DNA from: Brachionus plicatilis
Taxonomy: Eukaryota > Rotifera > Eurotatoria > Ploima > Brachionidae
Assembly: GCA_010279815.1 (NCBI GenBank)
Contig: QEOQ01000192.1
Location: forward strand, 686,936-750,935
Direction: 5' to 3'
DNA length: 64,000 nucleotides
Shown: positions 11,236 through 22,800 of the stretch, piece after piece
How positions within the stretch are numbered: position 1 is the stretch's first letter
Layout: each line of letters opens with the position of its first letter
Notes under the pieces: generated by a model
Told to the model about the DNA's origin: nothing
The model's database searches: none
What the model saw: the letters and a program-made list of their open reading frames with translations, nothing else
Program-made: the position numbers and the translations under genes

Positions 11236-12495
11236 TTACAAAGTAGCCTGTCTCAATTCCTCATAAGAGATAACACCATCTCCATTGGTGTCCAGCGAGT
11301 TGAAATAGGCTCTCAGGTCAGCATCGCTCACCGGCCTCTCGGTGCCAGCATTGACATCATTGGCAATCGACTGGGCCTCATTGGCCGAAATCAAATTGGC
11401 CGAATCGGCCGATGTGATCAGACCAAAGGGACTTGCCGATGAAGCAAACGCCGCCGAGTCAAAACTAACCCCCAAATTGCTCAAATAAGCTCTGTACTCA
11501 CTCAGACCACTTCTTTCCAAATCCACCAGTCTCAAAGCTTCCACTTCGCCCTCCAACTCAGGCAGACCTAGCTCGCGGTGACTGTCCGAGGCGGTCACGG
11601 CCTCAGGAGCACCGATGCGCGCCGCTGCCTCCCTGAACTCCTCATGTCTAACCAACTCTGATCCATATCTTCTCACATACTCCTGGGGATCTGCCAGCTG
11701 ACTTCCCAAATTTTTGTACTCTCTTCTGACCTCCACTTCGGGCGCCTCCCATTGTATGACCAAATTTCTTGGATTTGGCAAAACGCAGTCAGCCTCCGCG
11801 GGCTCAAAGACAACACGTCTTTTTTGCTGCTTGAAAGGAAGCCATTTTTCCACAAAAATTTGCTGCGGTTTTGGCGGAATTGGCGGCAGACGCTCCACGA
11901 CCACTTTGCGCGCCGGAGGAGGCAAGACCTTGCCCGGCACCAGCACAGTGGTCTCGGGTATCCGTGGCGGAAGTGGTGGTGGAGCCTCGCGCAGCAAAAG
12001 AGGCGCTGGGTCAGCGGGCCTGGACGGCGCCTGGCGCACAATTAGCGGAGGCGCTGGCGCAATCTGCCGATTGGGCAGTTGTCTGACAACAATGTCGCCG
12101 TGTTTGGGCGGCTGAGGCGGCTCCAAGAAGCGGATGGCCACGTCTTGCTTGTAGCGGATCTTGTCAGCTGGCTGCTTGCGGATTATTTCCGGGTTGGGGT
12201 CATTGTTCAACTTGTACTGGTCCAGAGAAATGGGTGGCAGGAACTTGCAGTTGGAGCCGCTTTGGGGACTGGTGGGCGCCAAGTTGAGCGCGTTGGTGGA
12301 GGAATAGACGCGGCTTGGCTGCGCGGGCAGGTACGCCTGGCTCAGTGTGTGGTAGTTGTCGCCCTGGTTGAGGTTGAGGGCCGAGTAGCTGCGGCGCAGG
12401 GCGTTGTCGACTATGTTGTCGATTGAGCTGGAGCCGTATGTTTGGTAAATTGGGCCAGACGAAATGCTGAAGGCTGATGTGCCGCTAGTGCTCAT
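11236..12495 (-). CDS. proline/valine-rich protein with C-terminal EF-hand
   Basis: I place the start at the second in-frame ATG (12495), giving 419 residues. The first ATG (12555) lies upstream of the start site expected from the TATA box at 12571-12564. The N-terminus is rich in S, N and Q. Residues 118-230 alternate proline with valine and charged residues (IVVRQLP, RKVVVERLPPIPPKP, FVEKWLPF). This recalls the V/P-rich repeats of alveolin/articulin-type cytoskeletal proteins, a resemblance I cannot verify. The C-terminus has one canonical EF-hand loop (residues 402-413, DTNGDGVISYEE), predicted to bind calcium. The gene is intron-free and strikingly GC-rich for this window, as in a strongly expressed gene. 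A calcium-responsive structural role is inferred only. Confidence 0.75.
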   Translation of the reverse strand: MSTSGTSAFSISSGPIYQTYGSSSIDNIVDNALRRSYSALNLNQGDNYHTLSQAYLPAQPSRVYSSTNALNLAPTSPQSGSNCKFLPPISLDQYKLNNDPNPEIIRKQPADKIRYKQDVAIRFLEPPQPPKHGDIVVRQLPNRQIAPAPPLIVRQAPSRPADPAPLLLREAPPPLPPRIPETTVLVPGKVLPPPARKVVVERLPPIPPKPQQIFVEKWLPFKQQKRRVVFEPAEADCVLPNPRNLVIQWEAPEVEVRREYKNLGSQLADPQEYVRRYGSELVRHEEFREAAARIGAPEAVTASDSHRELGLPELEGEVEALRLVDLERSGLSEYRAYLSNLGVSFDSAAFASSASPFGLITSADSANLISANEAQSIANDVNAGTERPVSDADLRAYFNSLDTNGDGVISYEELRQATL

Positions 12496-12563
12496 TGTGG
12501 AACTTGTGTTCAACTTTTTTTTTAATTGATTAGATAATGGAAATTTCCAAGTCAAGCAAGAGG

Positions 12564-12571
12564 TATTTATA
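12564..12571 (-). promoter_or_regulatory. TATA box of the EF-hand gene
   Basis: TATAAATA on the minus strand lies 69-76 nt upstream of the ATG at 12495. A start about 30 nt downstream (near 12540) would leave a 45-nt leader and exclude the ATG at 12555. Confidence 0.5.
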
Positions 12572-12599
12572 TGGTAGTGCCCAAAATGGCAAGCAACAT

Positions 12600-13110
12600 T
12601 TTATCCATTCTATGACAGAATGAGAAAAAGAAAGAAAAAAACATGGTATTCATGGAATTTTAATTCTATTCAGTATTGATGTCGACAATCTTGATGATTC
12701 TTACTAAAAGATAAATTTTATTCATTTGATTTATAAACAAAAATTTTAAATTTTAATTATTTTAAATGATGTTTATTTTTGTTTTTTCTCTCTCTTGTTT
12801 TGTTCCCCACCCTGCCATTTTTTCACTATCTGATTGTTTCGATCAGGTATTTTAATTTTCCAATTCTAGTATCCAAATATTTATCCACTATTTTTGAGAA
12901 AATTAGAAGCGCTTTAAGAAAATAAATCGATCTAAGTCAGCTATGAGTTTGGATGAGAAAAAAATTTTTTTTTTAAATTATGCTTCATTAGATATGAAAA
13001 TCAACTTGAAGTTTTTTTTTTTTTTTTTTGTTCAATTTGGCTTAGCTATTTAATTGAATTTAAAAGCCTGGAAAAATTAGTCACTACTTTATAATTTTAA
13101 TTTTTGCAAA
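12600..13110. other. spacer between divergent genes
   Basis: About 0.5 kb separates the divergent EF-hand gene (-) and the small gene (+), so it probably holds the promoters of both. Apart from T-runs near 13010 no defined element is recognised. Confidence 0.4.
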
Positions 13111-13463
13111 ATGTCACGTGATGCTGACTTCGATGAAATGTATTACAAGTGTTGGCGCGTTTTGGATGAAAACAGGAGCCAAATTTTGGCTCAAGTAGAC
13201 AATGCCTACGTGGAGGTTGATTACACATTTATTCCCGCAAAATGGACCGAGAATGACAAAGAATTAGTTATTCAAGTAAACATATTTTATTTTATTTTAT
13301 TTTATTTTATTTGTGAATTTTTGTAATTTCAAATAATTAGAATTGGGTTTTGGCTTCGCGTAAAATTGTGAGCACTTTTAAAAAAATGGATGATGGCAAA
13401 TATGAATTTGTCAAAGCTGAGCTCAAAGAAGCATTTGCAGAATTTAATGGACTTGAAAATTAA
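13111..13463 (+). CDS. small two-exon protein, 95 aa, unknown
   Basis: Exon 1 is 13111-13275 and exon 2 is 13341-13463. They are joined across a 65-nt intron with GTAAAC donor and AATTAG acceptor whose middle is a TTTTA repeat. The junction is in phase (VIQ | NWVLASRK) and exon 2 ends in a stop after FNGLEN. The product is 95 residues, acidic at the start, rich in aromatic residues (YYKCW, YTFIPAKW) and helical towards the end. There is no signal peptide, membrane segment or metal motif. Normal codon use and clean splice signals argue for a real gene. I do not recognise the family. Confidence 0.6.
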
Positions 13464-14690
13464 TTGATTTATATTTTTTAATAATAGTTTTTGTTTAAAT
13501 TTTTCAACAATTGATCCTGGAATTTTTTTTTCATGTAAGATTCATAAAAAGGTTCGCAGCTAATATGATCATGGATATTTTATTATTAATAATCAAAATC
13601 AAAATAGTTTAAACGAAGGCTTAATTATATTTTAAAAAAATTAAGAGATAATAATTAATTAAAATAAAAAAGTTAAATAAAATTATATAAAAAAAAAATT
13701 AATTTTCATTTAAATGAGCATGATTCAGATAAGAAGATTTGCAATTTGATTTAATAAAATTAGGAAGTATTACGAATATAAATTATAAATTATGATCATG
13801 GATACAAATTTACTTAAAAGAAGAATATATGATTTGTTTTTTTTTTATTTTTTAAATACTACGATAAAACATTGAATACGGTCTTTGTATTTTAGCATAT
13901 TTTGATTTGGAACCTTGTTCAATATTTTATTCATATGAAAGGGAGATATAGGCAAAATTACCTGAAAAAAGAAATGAAATTATAGTATTAAAATTCCATC
14001 TTAAATTCTCAGTCTATTGAGATTTTTTTCTCATATAATTTTAAATATAAATCAACCGTGTCTTTTTTAAAAAAAGTGTACTTTTTAGTTTTTAGATAGA
14101 GCCCCGAGATTAATAAATAAATATTTATACTCGATAAAAGTGGCTTCTCACTTTTTTTTTCATATCAAGACCCTGGAGTAGTAATCAAGGAATGCTAGAT
14201 TTTTTTCTAAGATATTTTAAATAAAAGCTTTATGTAATATGCTTTTTTAAATTCCACGGAATTTTAGAAAAAAATTTATTGAAAGTTTCAAACACTAAAC
14301 ATCTTGAGCTTTTTAAAATTTTGCTACATCTCATAAAAAAATTCAAAGCAATTTAATAATGCTCATTTTAAGCTTTAAAATATATTTTAATATTTTTTCT
14401 TTAAGATGATTTGTAGTGATTTTTTTTAAGTATTACAATTTTTATAAACTTAATGCCAAATTTCACTCTAAAAGCTAGATTCTAAAAATTAAATTTCTAA
14501 TGCACACTTAAAAATAAAGTAAATAAATATTTTACTTAAAATTAAAGTTTTTATGAAAAAATTATTTATCAAAGGATTTTTAAAATAGGTGATAGATTTT
14601 GTTGAGCTAGGATCAAATTTTAATTTTTTTTCGAAAATTACAGACATGGTATTCACTAAATTTTTGACTGATGAATTTTAAGAATGAAAA

Positions 14691-14799
14691 ATGTAAATTT
14701 CTGGTTATCAAGAACAAATGCATTCATATAAACATTATCACGAATGGCATCATTTAAATCATTTAAATCACCACCAACTAGGAGCATGGTATAATTCTG
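14691..14799 (-). mobile_element. LINE endonuclease fragment
   Basis: Read on the minus strand, this gives QNYTMLLVGGDLNDLNDAIR followed by DNVYMNAFVLD. The LLVGGDLND core matches the GDFN-type motif of the exonuclease/endonuclease/phosphatase domain of non-LTR retrotransposons. Stops lie close on both sides, so it is a decayed scrap. Confidence 0.45.
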
Positions 14800-14864
14800 C
14801 GTTTGAATTTAAAATGGAACCAAAATACAAAATCAGTCAGAAAAAAATTTAAATTTATTGGGCA

Positions 14865-15375
14865 TCTTGAAGTTGATGATCAATTTAATATATCATTTCA
14901 ATTCAAAGAGTTTTTTCATTTGAAATTAAAATTAATCTTTGAATTAATTGAAAAATTTTTAATGTAAAATGCTTTACATGTTATGTAGATTTAAAAAATA
15001 AAAAAATTTTTCCAAAAATATTTGTAGAAAAGATCGATCTTTTTATTTTATTACTTATTTGGAATTTTAATATTTGAAATTCATTTTTAATGTTTCATTT
15101 TAATTTTGAGTGCTAAATACAAATACTTTTGAAATAAAAAATTTCAAAATAAACTCTACAAAAAATCAATTTATAAAAATTTAAATTTTAAAATCGATTT
15201 TATCAATGGATTTATAAAAGATTTTTTTCAATTATCTAATTTTTATAATCTACATAACATGTCAATCATATTACATTAAAATTATTTAGTTAAATTTAAA
15301 GATTTATTTTGTTATCTAACGATAAACTTTTTGAATTGAAATGATATTTTGAATTGATCTTAAACTTCAATATGC
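14865..15375. repeat. inverted repeat / fold-back element
   Basis: Arms at about 14865-15035 and 15225-15375 match in reverse complement at several blocks, such as ACATGTTATGTAGATT at 14978 against AATCTACATAACATGT at 15250, and ATATCATTTCAATTCAAA. Divergence is moderate, so it is an old MITE or fold-back unit. Confidence 0.45.
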
Positions 15376-15409
15376 TATTTATTGCAAAATAAAATTTTTC
15401 AAGTCACTC

Positions 15410-15600
15410 TATAAAGCGTTCATAAGACTGTATCTTTAATATGCTGTAGCAGTCTGGTATCCCATTACTAAAAAAAGCATAAATGAATTTTAAAAAATTC
15501 AAATAAAATCACATATTAGAAAGTTTGAAGCAACTACCTTCCGAAATAGTCTCAGTAGAATCAAAAAATAATTGAAAAAGAATTAAGGTGATTTCTTAGT
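15410..15600 (+). mobile_element. LINE reverse transcriptase fragment
   Basis: Plus-strand reading gives YKAFIRLYL, a stop, then YAVAVWYPITKKSINEF. This fits the conserved block of CR1/Jockey-type reverse transcriptases in which a YK..IRP.LEYA..VW.P pattern precedes a basic stretch. The frame is broken by stops and frameshifts. Confidence 0.5.
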
Positions 15601-16396
15601 GATTCAAAAAAAAATTAAAATTCTTAATTCAGCTACTAAATTAATAGGTTATTTTTGTTTTATTTTTAATTATTGTTTTTATTAATTTTTGATTGTAATA
15701 AAGATATTAAAATTATTTGATTTTTAATAGTTAAATTCAGTTTGTTTTAAAATTTTAACAAAATTATTTTTTTGTTGCATGTATATTTGAAGTTTGCTTA
15801 ACAAATTTTAAGTTAATAGTTAAATCAATAATTTAGAAATAATAATTTTTTAAGCCGATGGATACCATTTCCTTGTTAGAATATATTCGATTATTTTCAC
15901 TCATCCTTGTCATAGGTGACCAACATTTTAGTATTGTAGATTTTAAAAGAAAAATGGAATTAGTTGAACATAGAATTTTCAAAGTTTTCATAAAATTTAT
16001 TGTAATTTATTTATGAATAAGAAAAAAATTATTTAAAATAAAGAAAATAAAATTTACTGACTTTTTATTGAAATTTCAGGTTATATAATTAAAGTCAAAA
16101 TAAGAGTCATTTTTTAAATTTTCAAGTAAAAGTCAAGTCTTGATTTCTACTTGTTACTTTTAAATAATTCAGTTTAAATATTTTGTACTGATAAAATAAT
16201 TTAATAAAATATTTTAAGCTTTTTTTTTATTTAACCAGATATTTGATACTTAAAAAACGTAATTTTACGTTAATTTACCTAAAAATCAAGAATCAAATAT
16301 TTACCGTATGTAGAATAATTACTAAAACCTAATCAGACAATTTAAAAAAAAATATTAGTTTAAAAGAAATTAATTTGACAGGCAAATTTTGATTAA

Positions 16397-16563
16397 CACT
16401 AGAAAGCCCTGCTGATAAATTTCAAAAATTTCGAATATAAATTTTAAGAGAAATAAATACAATTCATTTAAAAAAAAATTAAGCATTATAAGTTGATTTT
16501 TAGTTTCTTTGAGTTTTTAATTTTTTAAAAAAAGGTTTAAACTACCATTTGGGCTTTCTAGTG
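16397..16563. mobile_element. piggyBac-like MITE
   Basis: A 167-bp unit begins CACTAGAAAGCCC and ends with the exact complement GGGCTTTCTAGTG. TTAA (16393-16396), the piggyBac target site, directly precedes the left end. The right flank reads CTAA (16564-16567), one change from TTAA. Too short to code. Confidence 0.55.
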
Positions 16564-16985
16564 CTAATAAGAATCAAAATGAAAATAAATCTAGGGTATT
16601 TACATTACATGCAACTAAAATGCTCAAAAAAAAACAATACTTAAAAAAATTCAATTAAAAGATTAAATTAAAAATTTTCTGCGTCAGTATTTTTAAAAAC
16701 AATTTTTTTTCATCGGTTTATATAGAAATTAATTGTTTTAAAAGTAGATTTTAAATTAGGAATAATTTTTAAAGAACTTATCAAATATTAAAATTATTTT
16801 TATGCGTCGAAGATACTTACTGGCATTAATCACAATTAAAATAACAAAATAACTCTATTAAGAGTGAACAGATTTAAAAAAAAATACCACCAATTTTACA
16901 ATTAACGACTAGATTTTGAAATCAAATAAAATTAAATTTAAAAAAAAAATTTTATTTAAAATTTCCTAATAAATTATGCCATTAT

Positions 16986-18074
16986 TTAAGACAGAGGATT
17001 TTTTTCCATTAGTTCAATATCAGCTTTGACCATTTCTTTGACCAATTCGTCAAATTTGATCTTTGGTTTCCATCCAAAATCGTTGAACGCCTTCTCAGCA
17101 CTTCCTTGAAGATATTCGACCTCAGTCGGTCGGTAAAACTTGGGGTCTATTTTAATTCGCACAATTCCGGTGTCTTTTTCTTTGCCCACTTCATTTTCGC
17201 CACTGCCCTCCCACACAATTTCTTTTCCGATTTCGCGGAACGATGCCTCAACAAATTCACGCACACTGTGTACCTCATTTGTTGCCACAACATAGTCTTG
17301 GGGTTTTTCTTGCTGCAGCATAAGCCACATGGCCTCCACATAGTCTTTGGCATGACCCCAGTCTCTTTTGGAGTCAATATTGCCCAAAGCAATGAATTCC
17401 TGTTGACCAAGATGTATTTTGGCAACACCACGGCTAATTTTTCTAGTCACAAAATTAGCTCCTCGACGAGGACTCTCGTGGTTGAACAAAATTCCGTTCA
17501 CAGCAAACATGTCATAAGCTTCTCTGTAGTTGACAGTGATCCAGTAGGCGTAAAGTTTGGCAGCGCCATATGGAGATCGAGGATAAAATGGTGTTTTTTC
17601 GGTCTGAGGTATTTCCTGTACTTTGCCGTACAGTTCACTTGTGGAAGCCTGGTAATACTTGACTTTTTTGTCCAGTTTACAAGTTCGGATGGCGTCCAAG
17701 AGACGAAGAGTGCCCACTGCGTCCACCTCAGCAGTGTACTCGGCCAAATCAAATGAGATTTTGACATGACTCTGTGCGCCCAAGTTGTATATTTCATCAG
17801 GCTGAATGTCATAGATCAATTTGACCAAATTGGTGCTGTCAGTCAAGTCGCCGTAATGAAGCTTCATTTGTCCTTCGGTGTGTGTGAGTCTGTTCTTGTA
17901 CAAGTGTTCAATTCGAGCTGTATTAAATGAGCTTGACCGGCGCACTATTCCATGAACCATGTAGCCTTTTTCCAGCAACAACTCGGCCAAATAGCTTCCA
18001 TCTTGGCCCGTGATGCCTGTGATTAATGCTACTCTACGTGGCTGGTTTAGAGTTGACTCAATTTGATTAGACAT
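16986..18074 (-). CDS. gmds: GDP-mannose 4,6-dehydratase
   Basis: A 362-residue, single-exon, full-length enzyme. It converts GDP-mannose to GDP-4-keto-6-deoxymannose, the first step of GDP-fucose synthesis, in the cytosol. It is an extended short-chain dehydrogenase. The NADP-binding [15 protein letters not shown] loop lies at 19-33 and RRSSSFNT (cofactor phosphate contacts) at 45-52. The catalytic set is T145/E147 in STSE plus Y169 and K173 in SPYGAAK. Length and the whole central region match the animal family closely, so the call is secure. A TATA-like box lies 73-81 nt upstream of the ATG, and AATAAA signals follow the stop. The lack of introns, unlike DDX54 and SRGAP nearby, is worth noting. 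Confidence 0.97.
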   Translation of the reverse strand: MSNQIESTLNQPRRVALITGITGQDGSYLAELLLEKGYMVHGIVRRSSSFNTARIEHLYKNRLTHTEGQMKLHYGDLTDSTNLVKLIYDIQPDEIYNLGAQSHVKISFDLAEYTAEVDAVGTLRLLDAIRTCKLDKKVKYYQASTSELYGKVQEIPQTEKTPFYPRSPYGAAKLYAYWITVNYREAYDMFAVNGILFNHESPRRGANFVTRKISRGVAKIHLGQQEFIALGNIDSKRDWGHAKDYVEAMWLMLQQEKPQDYVVATNEVHSVREFVEASFREIGKEIVWEGSGENEVGKEKDTGIVRIKIDPKFYRPTEVEYLQGSAEKAFNDFGWKPKIKFDELVKEMVKADIELMEKNPLS

Positions 18075-18146
18075 TTTGCCAAAAATATGCTCAACGTGTA
18101 AAAATTTTATTATAAAACTAATTTAGCTCACCTGAAAAGAAATTTG

Positions 18147-18155
18147 TTTTTATAT
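18147..18155 (-). promoter_or_regulatory. candidate TATA box of gmds
   Basis: TATATAAAA on the minus strand, 73-81 nt before the ATG. A start about 30 nt downstream would give a leader of about 50 nt. TATA-like strings are common at this base composition. Confidence 0.4.
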
Positions 18156-18990
18156 AATATTTGATATTTATGAAAAATTTTAATTAAGTAAAAAAGGTAT
18201 TGTATTTTTATTTGATTCATTATAAATTTCACTAAAAAGCTTGATAAAAAAAATTACAAAAAATTTAAATATTTGATTAATTTATAATTCAGAAATATTC
18301 TCATATGACTTAAATAGCATTCAATCTTTAAATTTTAAAATATTTTTTCTACTTAGATATTTTAAGAGTTTATTTTTTCTTATTAGAAAAAAAAAAAGAA
18401 GAATAAAATTTTAAAGCTTTTAGCCAAATGATTCAATTTTTGAAGGTATTTTTAGCGAAATAATACTATTGAAAAGGAAGTTAAAAGTGATGAAAATTTT
18501 CAATTTAAATTATTTATTTTTAAAAAATAAAAAATTCTTTAACAAAATTTTTTTTCAAATTAGTATTTTTAGACAATTAAAAAAAAATCTAAGTTTCTTT
18601 TCTTTATTGAGTACTGATTTGAAAAGGTAATTTTGTCTGTTAATGATTTCTGATGTGAAGCGCTGAGTTCATTTTTTTAGATTTAATTCGATAACTGGTG
18701 AGGCAAAAATTCTTAAAAAATGTGAGTACAATATTGAAAATTTGGTTTTTATGGAACACAATAATAAAATTTAGCTGAAGATAGAAAAATAGGTCTAAGT
18801 TTATTAATTTATATTCTATAAAAGTTTTTGCTCCAAACTTCAACGCCGCTAATAAAACTTAAATCATCTTTTAAAAATCGAATATGCGTTTTCTAAAATT
18901 TTAAAAAAGCTTTTATTTATTGACTAAAATTGAGACAATAAATTGTATTAGTGCTTGTTCCTTTCATTTTTATGACTTTTTAGCTTTTTT

Positions 18991-19168
18991 TAAATCAACA
19001 CTTGTATTTACTCACTCTAAAAATTTTCTAAAAAAAAAATTCAAAAAATTTAATTAAATTTTATTCAAAATTTAAAGGCAACGATTAACGTAAAGTTATA
19101 TTTTTTCAAAAAAAATAAAAATTACTCCAAACTATTTATCAAACAGAAGAGGAAAAGAAAAGAAAATA
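18991..19168. repeat. direct repeat, copy 1
   Basis: Shares about 178 bp with 19478-19656 in the same orientation. The block with GGCAACGATTAACGTAAAG and the purine-rich end are nearly identical, while the first 50 bp are more diverged. Confidence 0.75.
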
Positions 19169-19477
19169 AGGAGAAAATTAGTTCATATACCACAAATTTT
19201 CGATTAAAAACCCCAAATTTTTAAGTTTTTTTCCCAATTATATTTGTTCCTTTTATTATTATTTTTTCTATTTAGCTTTTTTTAAAGTCTAAAATACTAG
19301 ACATAAAAAATGTCATTAAAAAAATTAACATCGATTTTAACTTTTGCTCCTTTTTTTATAAAAAAAGGGGATCAATCAAAACATAGAAAAAAATATAGAA
19401 TTTTATTTAAAATAGAAATATCAAAATACTTTATATATTTTAACATTTTTTGCGTAAATTGAGAAAAAAATGGTAAA

Positions 19478-19656
19478 TTAAATCAACACTTGTATTTAAT
19501 CGCTTTCAAAGATATTTAGAACAAAAAATTCAAAAAATTTAATTAAATTTTATTCAAAATTTAAAGGCAACGATTAACGTAAAGTTATATTTTTTCAAAA
19601 AAAATAAAAAATTACTCCAAACTATTTATCAAACAGAAGAGGAAAAGAAAAGAAAA
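19478..19656. repeat. direct repeat, copy 2
   Basis: Second copy, about 490 bp downstream of the first. It ends in an A-run about 190 bp from the 3' end of the SRGAP gene, so it may lie in its 3' flank. Confidence 0.75.
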
Positions 19657-19848
19657 AAAAAAAAAAAACTTAAAATTTTAATTTCAAAAACTTCGAAGTC
19701 TTCACAAACGCACAAAAAAACCATTCGACACGTTTGACTCGATGAGCACCAGCATTGTCAAAATAAGTAAAAAAGGCAAAATTAAAAAAAAAAAATATAT
19801 AATAAACTAATAAAACTATCCGATTCTATTTTACACATGAGTTTTATT

Positions 19849-22800
19849 TCACACATCCGTAGCTTTACTGTTGGACAAACGAGTGGCCAGAGCAGGTTTG
19901 GAACTTTGCATGGAGCCGGTCGGAGACTCGCACTCCGACTGATTTGTTTCCGAAGGCGATTTTCCCAGTTTTTTCATCAACTCCTCGGACTTGTCCGGCT
20001 TTTTCATGAGTGGCGGAGGCTTTTTCTTGTCAAACTTTTCATTTTCGAGCCTGATGGACGAAGTGGACGAAGAGGTTAGCGATGACTCAGTCGAGGTGGT
20101 CGACACACTCTTCAATGGCTCATCACTTTTGTCGCTTCTTTCCGCGGACAGACTAAAACTTCTGCCCGCTTGATTTTTGGCCCCAGTGGGCGTATTGTAA
20201 TTGAGTGGCAGGTCGATGACTAGATCGGGCCGCTTGGACTCTTGTTTGGCAAAGTCCAGCTGCTTCATGTCGTCCAGGACCGAGGCCAGAGCGTCCTCGA
20301 TTTGGTTCATTTTTAATTTTTTCTTTCCATTTGACAAAATTTCATCCAGACTTGACTGCTCGTCTGATTTGGCCGTCCTCATGGTGTAGTACGAAAGCTG
20401 ACTGTTCTGCGTGTTTGTACTGTATCCGGAGAGAGCCGAGTTTGTTGAATAATTACGCTGTTTTACGGGTAGTGTGCACGTGTTCTGGCTGGCGATTGAC
20501 ATGGACCGGAACGAGTTGTACTGAGTAAAGGAGCACGAGTCGTTGTCATCGTCCAGTATGTCACTTTCTTTTATGTCACTGAACTCGTTGACGGTCCTGG
20601 AGCTTGGCGGGGTGCTTATGTTGTTCAGGCTCGAGCTGGCCAGGCCCGACGGCTGTTTGCCGCTCATTAAGGAATCTTTCATTGAGGTTGACATCAAAGC
20701 AGAGGTGTTTGCTTTTGAGCTTTGGCTCAGACTTGTCTGCGGGGTGGAAGCATTCGATCTGATTCTTCTAGAGTGGAATTGGTTAGTTTTTGGTGTTGGT
20801 GACTGCATGCAAAAAGTTACTTGCGGGAGGATCTTAGGGCTATGTATTTGTCGGGTATGTAGCCGATGCGGGTCGGGGTGCTTGAGTTTATGGTGGCGCT
20901 CGAGCTCGGGGATAGCAGGGAGCCTTGCCACCAGTCTGCCGATAGCTGTCCTCTAATTGCCAGAATTGAGCCTTTTTTAAATGTGAGTTCTTTTTCGCTA
21001 CGGCCATTGTAGTCGTAGAGAGCTACGGCTTCCGTGCAATAAAACTCTTTAGAAAAATTTTAATTTTTTTTTTAATTTTTTTTTTTTAATTTTTTAATCC
21101 AAACACATCCCGTTAGTAAAAAATTAACAACAAAAAATCATGTCATGTTTAGTTTTGGAAAGAAAGGTGTCCAGTTTGTTTGCAAAAGTAGCAGCCAAAA
21201 ATAAGCATTCATCTTGTCTAGTTTAATTTTTTTGTTAAATAAAATTATTTTTCAGTAATTTTTGTCGAGTATTTTTTTTAAAGAAGAAATCAAACTTTAA
21301 TACAAAATTTTAAATTAAATTTTTTAATTTAATAAAAAAATTTTTTAAATGAATTATTCCTAAAATTATTTTTTTATAAGGACTAAATAAAATTTTGAAC
21401 TTTTTTTTTCCAAATTTATTGTGCTGATACAAAAATCGAAATAAGTTTCAAAGTTCCAATTTTAAATTTTTTATTGTTCTAATTCTACCATGGTAGGATG
21501 TATCCTTTAACACAAATAGTCCAGATAAAAATTGATTTCAATTATTTTTTTAGTTCAATCAATTGATTAGAAATTTATTAATAATTTAAAATATTCTTAC
21601 TCAAACTTCATTAACCGAACATTTTATGAAAAATTCTTAAAGGCCTCTATTTAATTTTTGAAGTTGGAAAAAAATGAGAACTTGAAAATTAAAAGACATA
21701 TTCTATGTTTTGATTGTTTTCAATATTATCTATTTTTGATATTTGTTATTGAAAAAAATTATAAAAATTCAAACATTTAAAATTGGTTAACAATATTTAA
21801 AATTCTGGTCTGACCATTTTATAAAGCTTGATCAACATTGTGCTCTAATAGTTAAATCTAGATGCTACTTGTATAATTATAGATGTCATGAGTAAATTAA
21901 TTTTTTTTTATACAAATATAAAATTTAATTTTCATTTTAAATAAAAACAAATATTAGTAAAAAAAAAATTTCATTTACCACCAGTTCTGGCAGTTCCTAA
22001 TTATTTATTTTTTTACATTGATTCAATTAACGCCAATTCTGGCAATTCTTAAAACAAACCAAGAAATTAAAGTTAAAAAAGAAAAATAATAAGATAAATA
22101 ATTATTAAATAAAAATCTAAATTTACGATTTTTAATAATTTAATTTAGAAAATTGTAAATATTGAAAAATTGTACTCAACAAGAAAAAATAATTTTTGCA
22201 TTTAATAAAGAAAGATAGATTTTACTTTATAAAATTATCTTTTAATGCAGATTAAAAATGTATTGTTTAAAATATGGTCTTTTTTTTCATCTTTTAATAA
22301 AAATATTCATTCAATTTTGATTTATTTTTAGTTATATAAATAGGTGAAAAATCTTTCAATTAAATCATTTTTTTTAAATTAGAAAACAGCTTTCTTTTTA
22401 AAAGATAAAAATATAACTAATTTTTTTTTTACTTAAAAATACAGTGTTGCTACAATACGTGGTAAGGTATAAATTTTTTTAAGAAATTAAATGTATCACA
22501 GAACTGATTTTTTAACAAATTGCGTAATTTTACGTAAAATTTAGTAAATTATTTTTTGATATTTCGAAAAATCAGAAAAATTTTTTTTTCATTAAAGTTA
22601 TCTTTTTATGTTCCTTTTAGGTTTAACCAATTTTTACGTGAAAATTGGTAAAATCACGCAATTTTACCTCGGAACCACGTATCTCGGAACATAAAACATA
22701 TTTTTGAAAAGTATTTTTTTCATTAATAAACCATGAAATCCACTTAAAAGATAGGAAAAGTCTTTATCTAAAAATTTTTAATTATTTTCATCTGCAGAGA

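Larger units (their letters stand above)
13464..16396. other. intergenic with retroelement relics
   Basis: No intact gene. It holds two decayed LINE fragments (14691-14799 on -, 15410-15600 on +), an inverted repeat (14865-15375) and an AAGTC-rich scrap of the hAT-like family near 16083-16165. The rest is AT-rich filler. Confidence 0.5.
18160..19848. other. intergenic with a duplicated segment
   Basis: No gene seen. It holds the direct repeat pair at 18991-19168 and 19478-19656. The short open frame at 18640-18843 (-) is of chance composition. Confidence 0.5.

Noticed and set aside
12496..12555. Upstream ATG at 12555 as start of the EF-hand gene
   Set aside because: It lies upstream of the transcription start expected from the TATA box at 12571-12564.
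18125..18140. CAG/GTGAGC donor 5' of gmds as a leader intron
   Set aside because: The TATA-like box at 18147-18155 would start transcription at or after this site, so it may never be transcribed.
20820..20931. ATG start at 20931 for the SRGAP C-terminal frame
   Set aside because: Its first 43 residues are the SH3 exon read in the wrong frame; the true exon begins at 20767 after a 53-nt intron.
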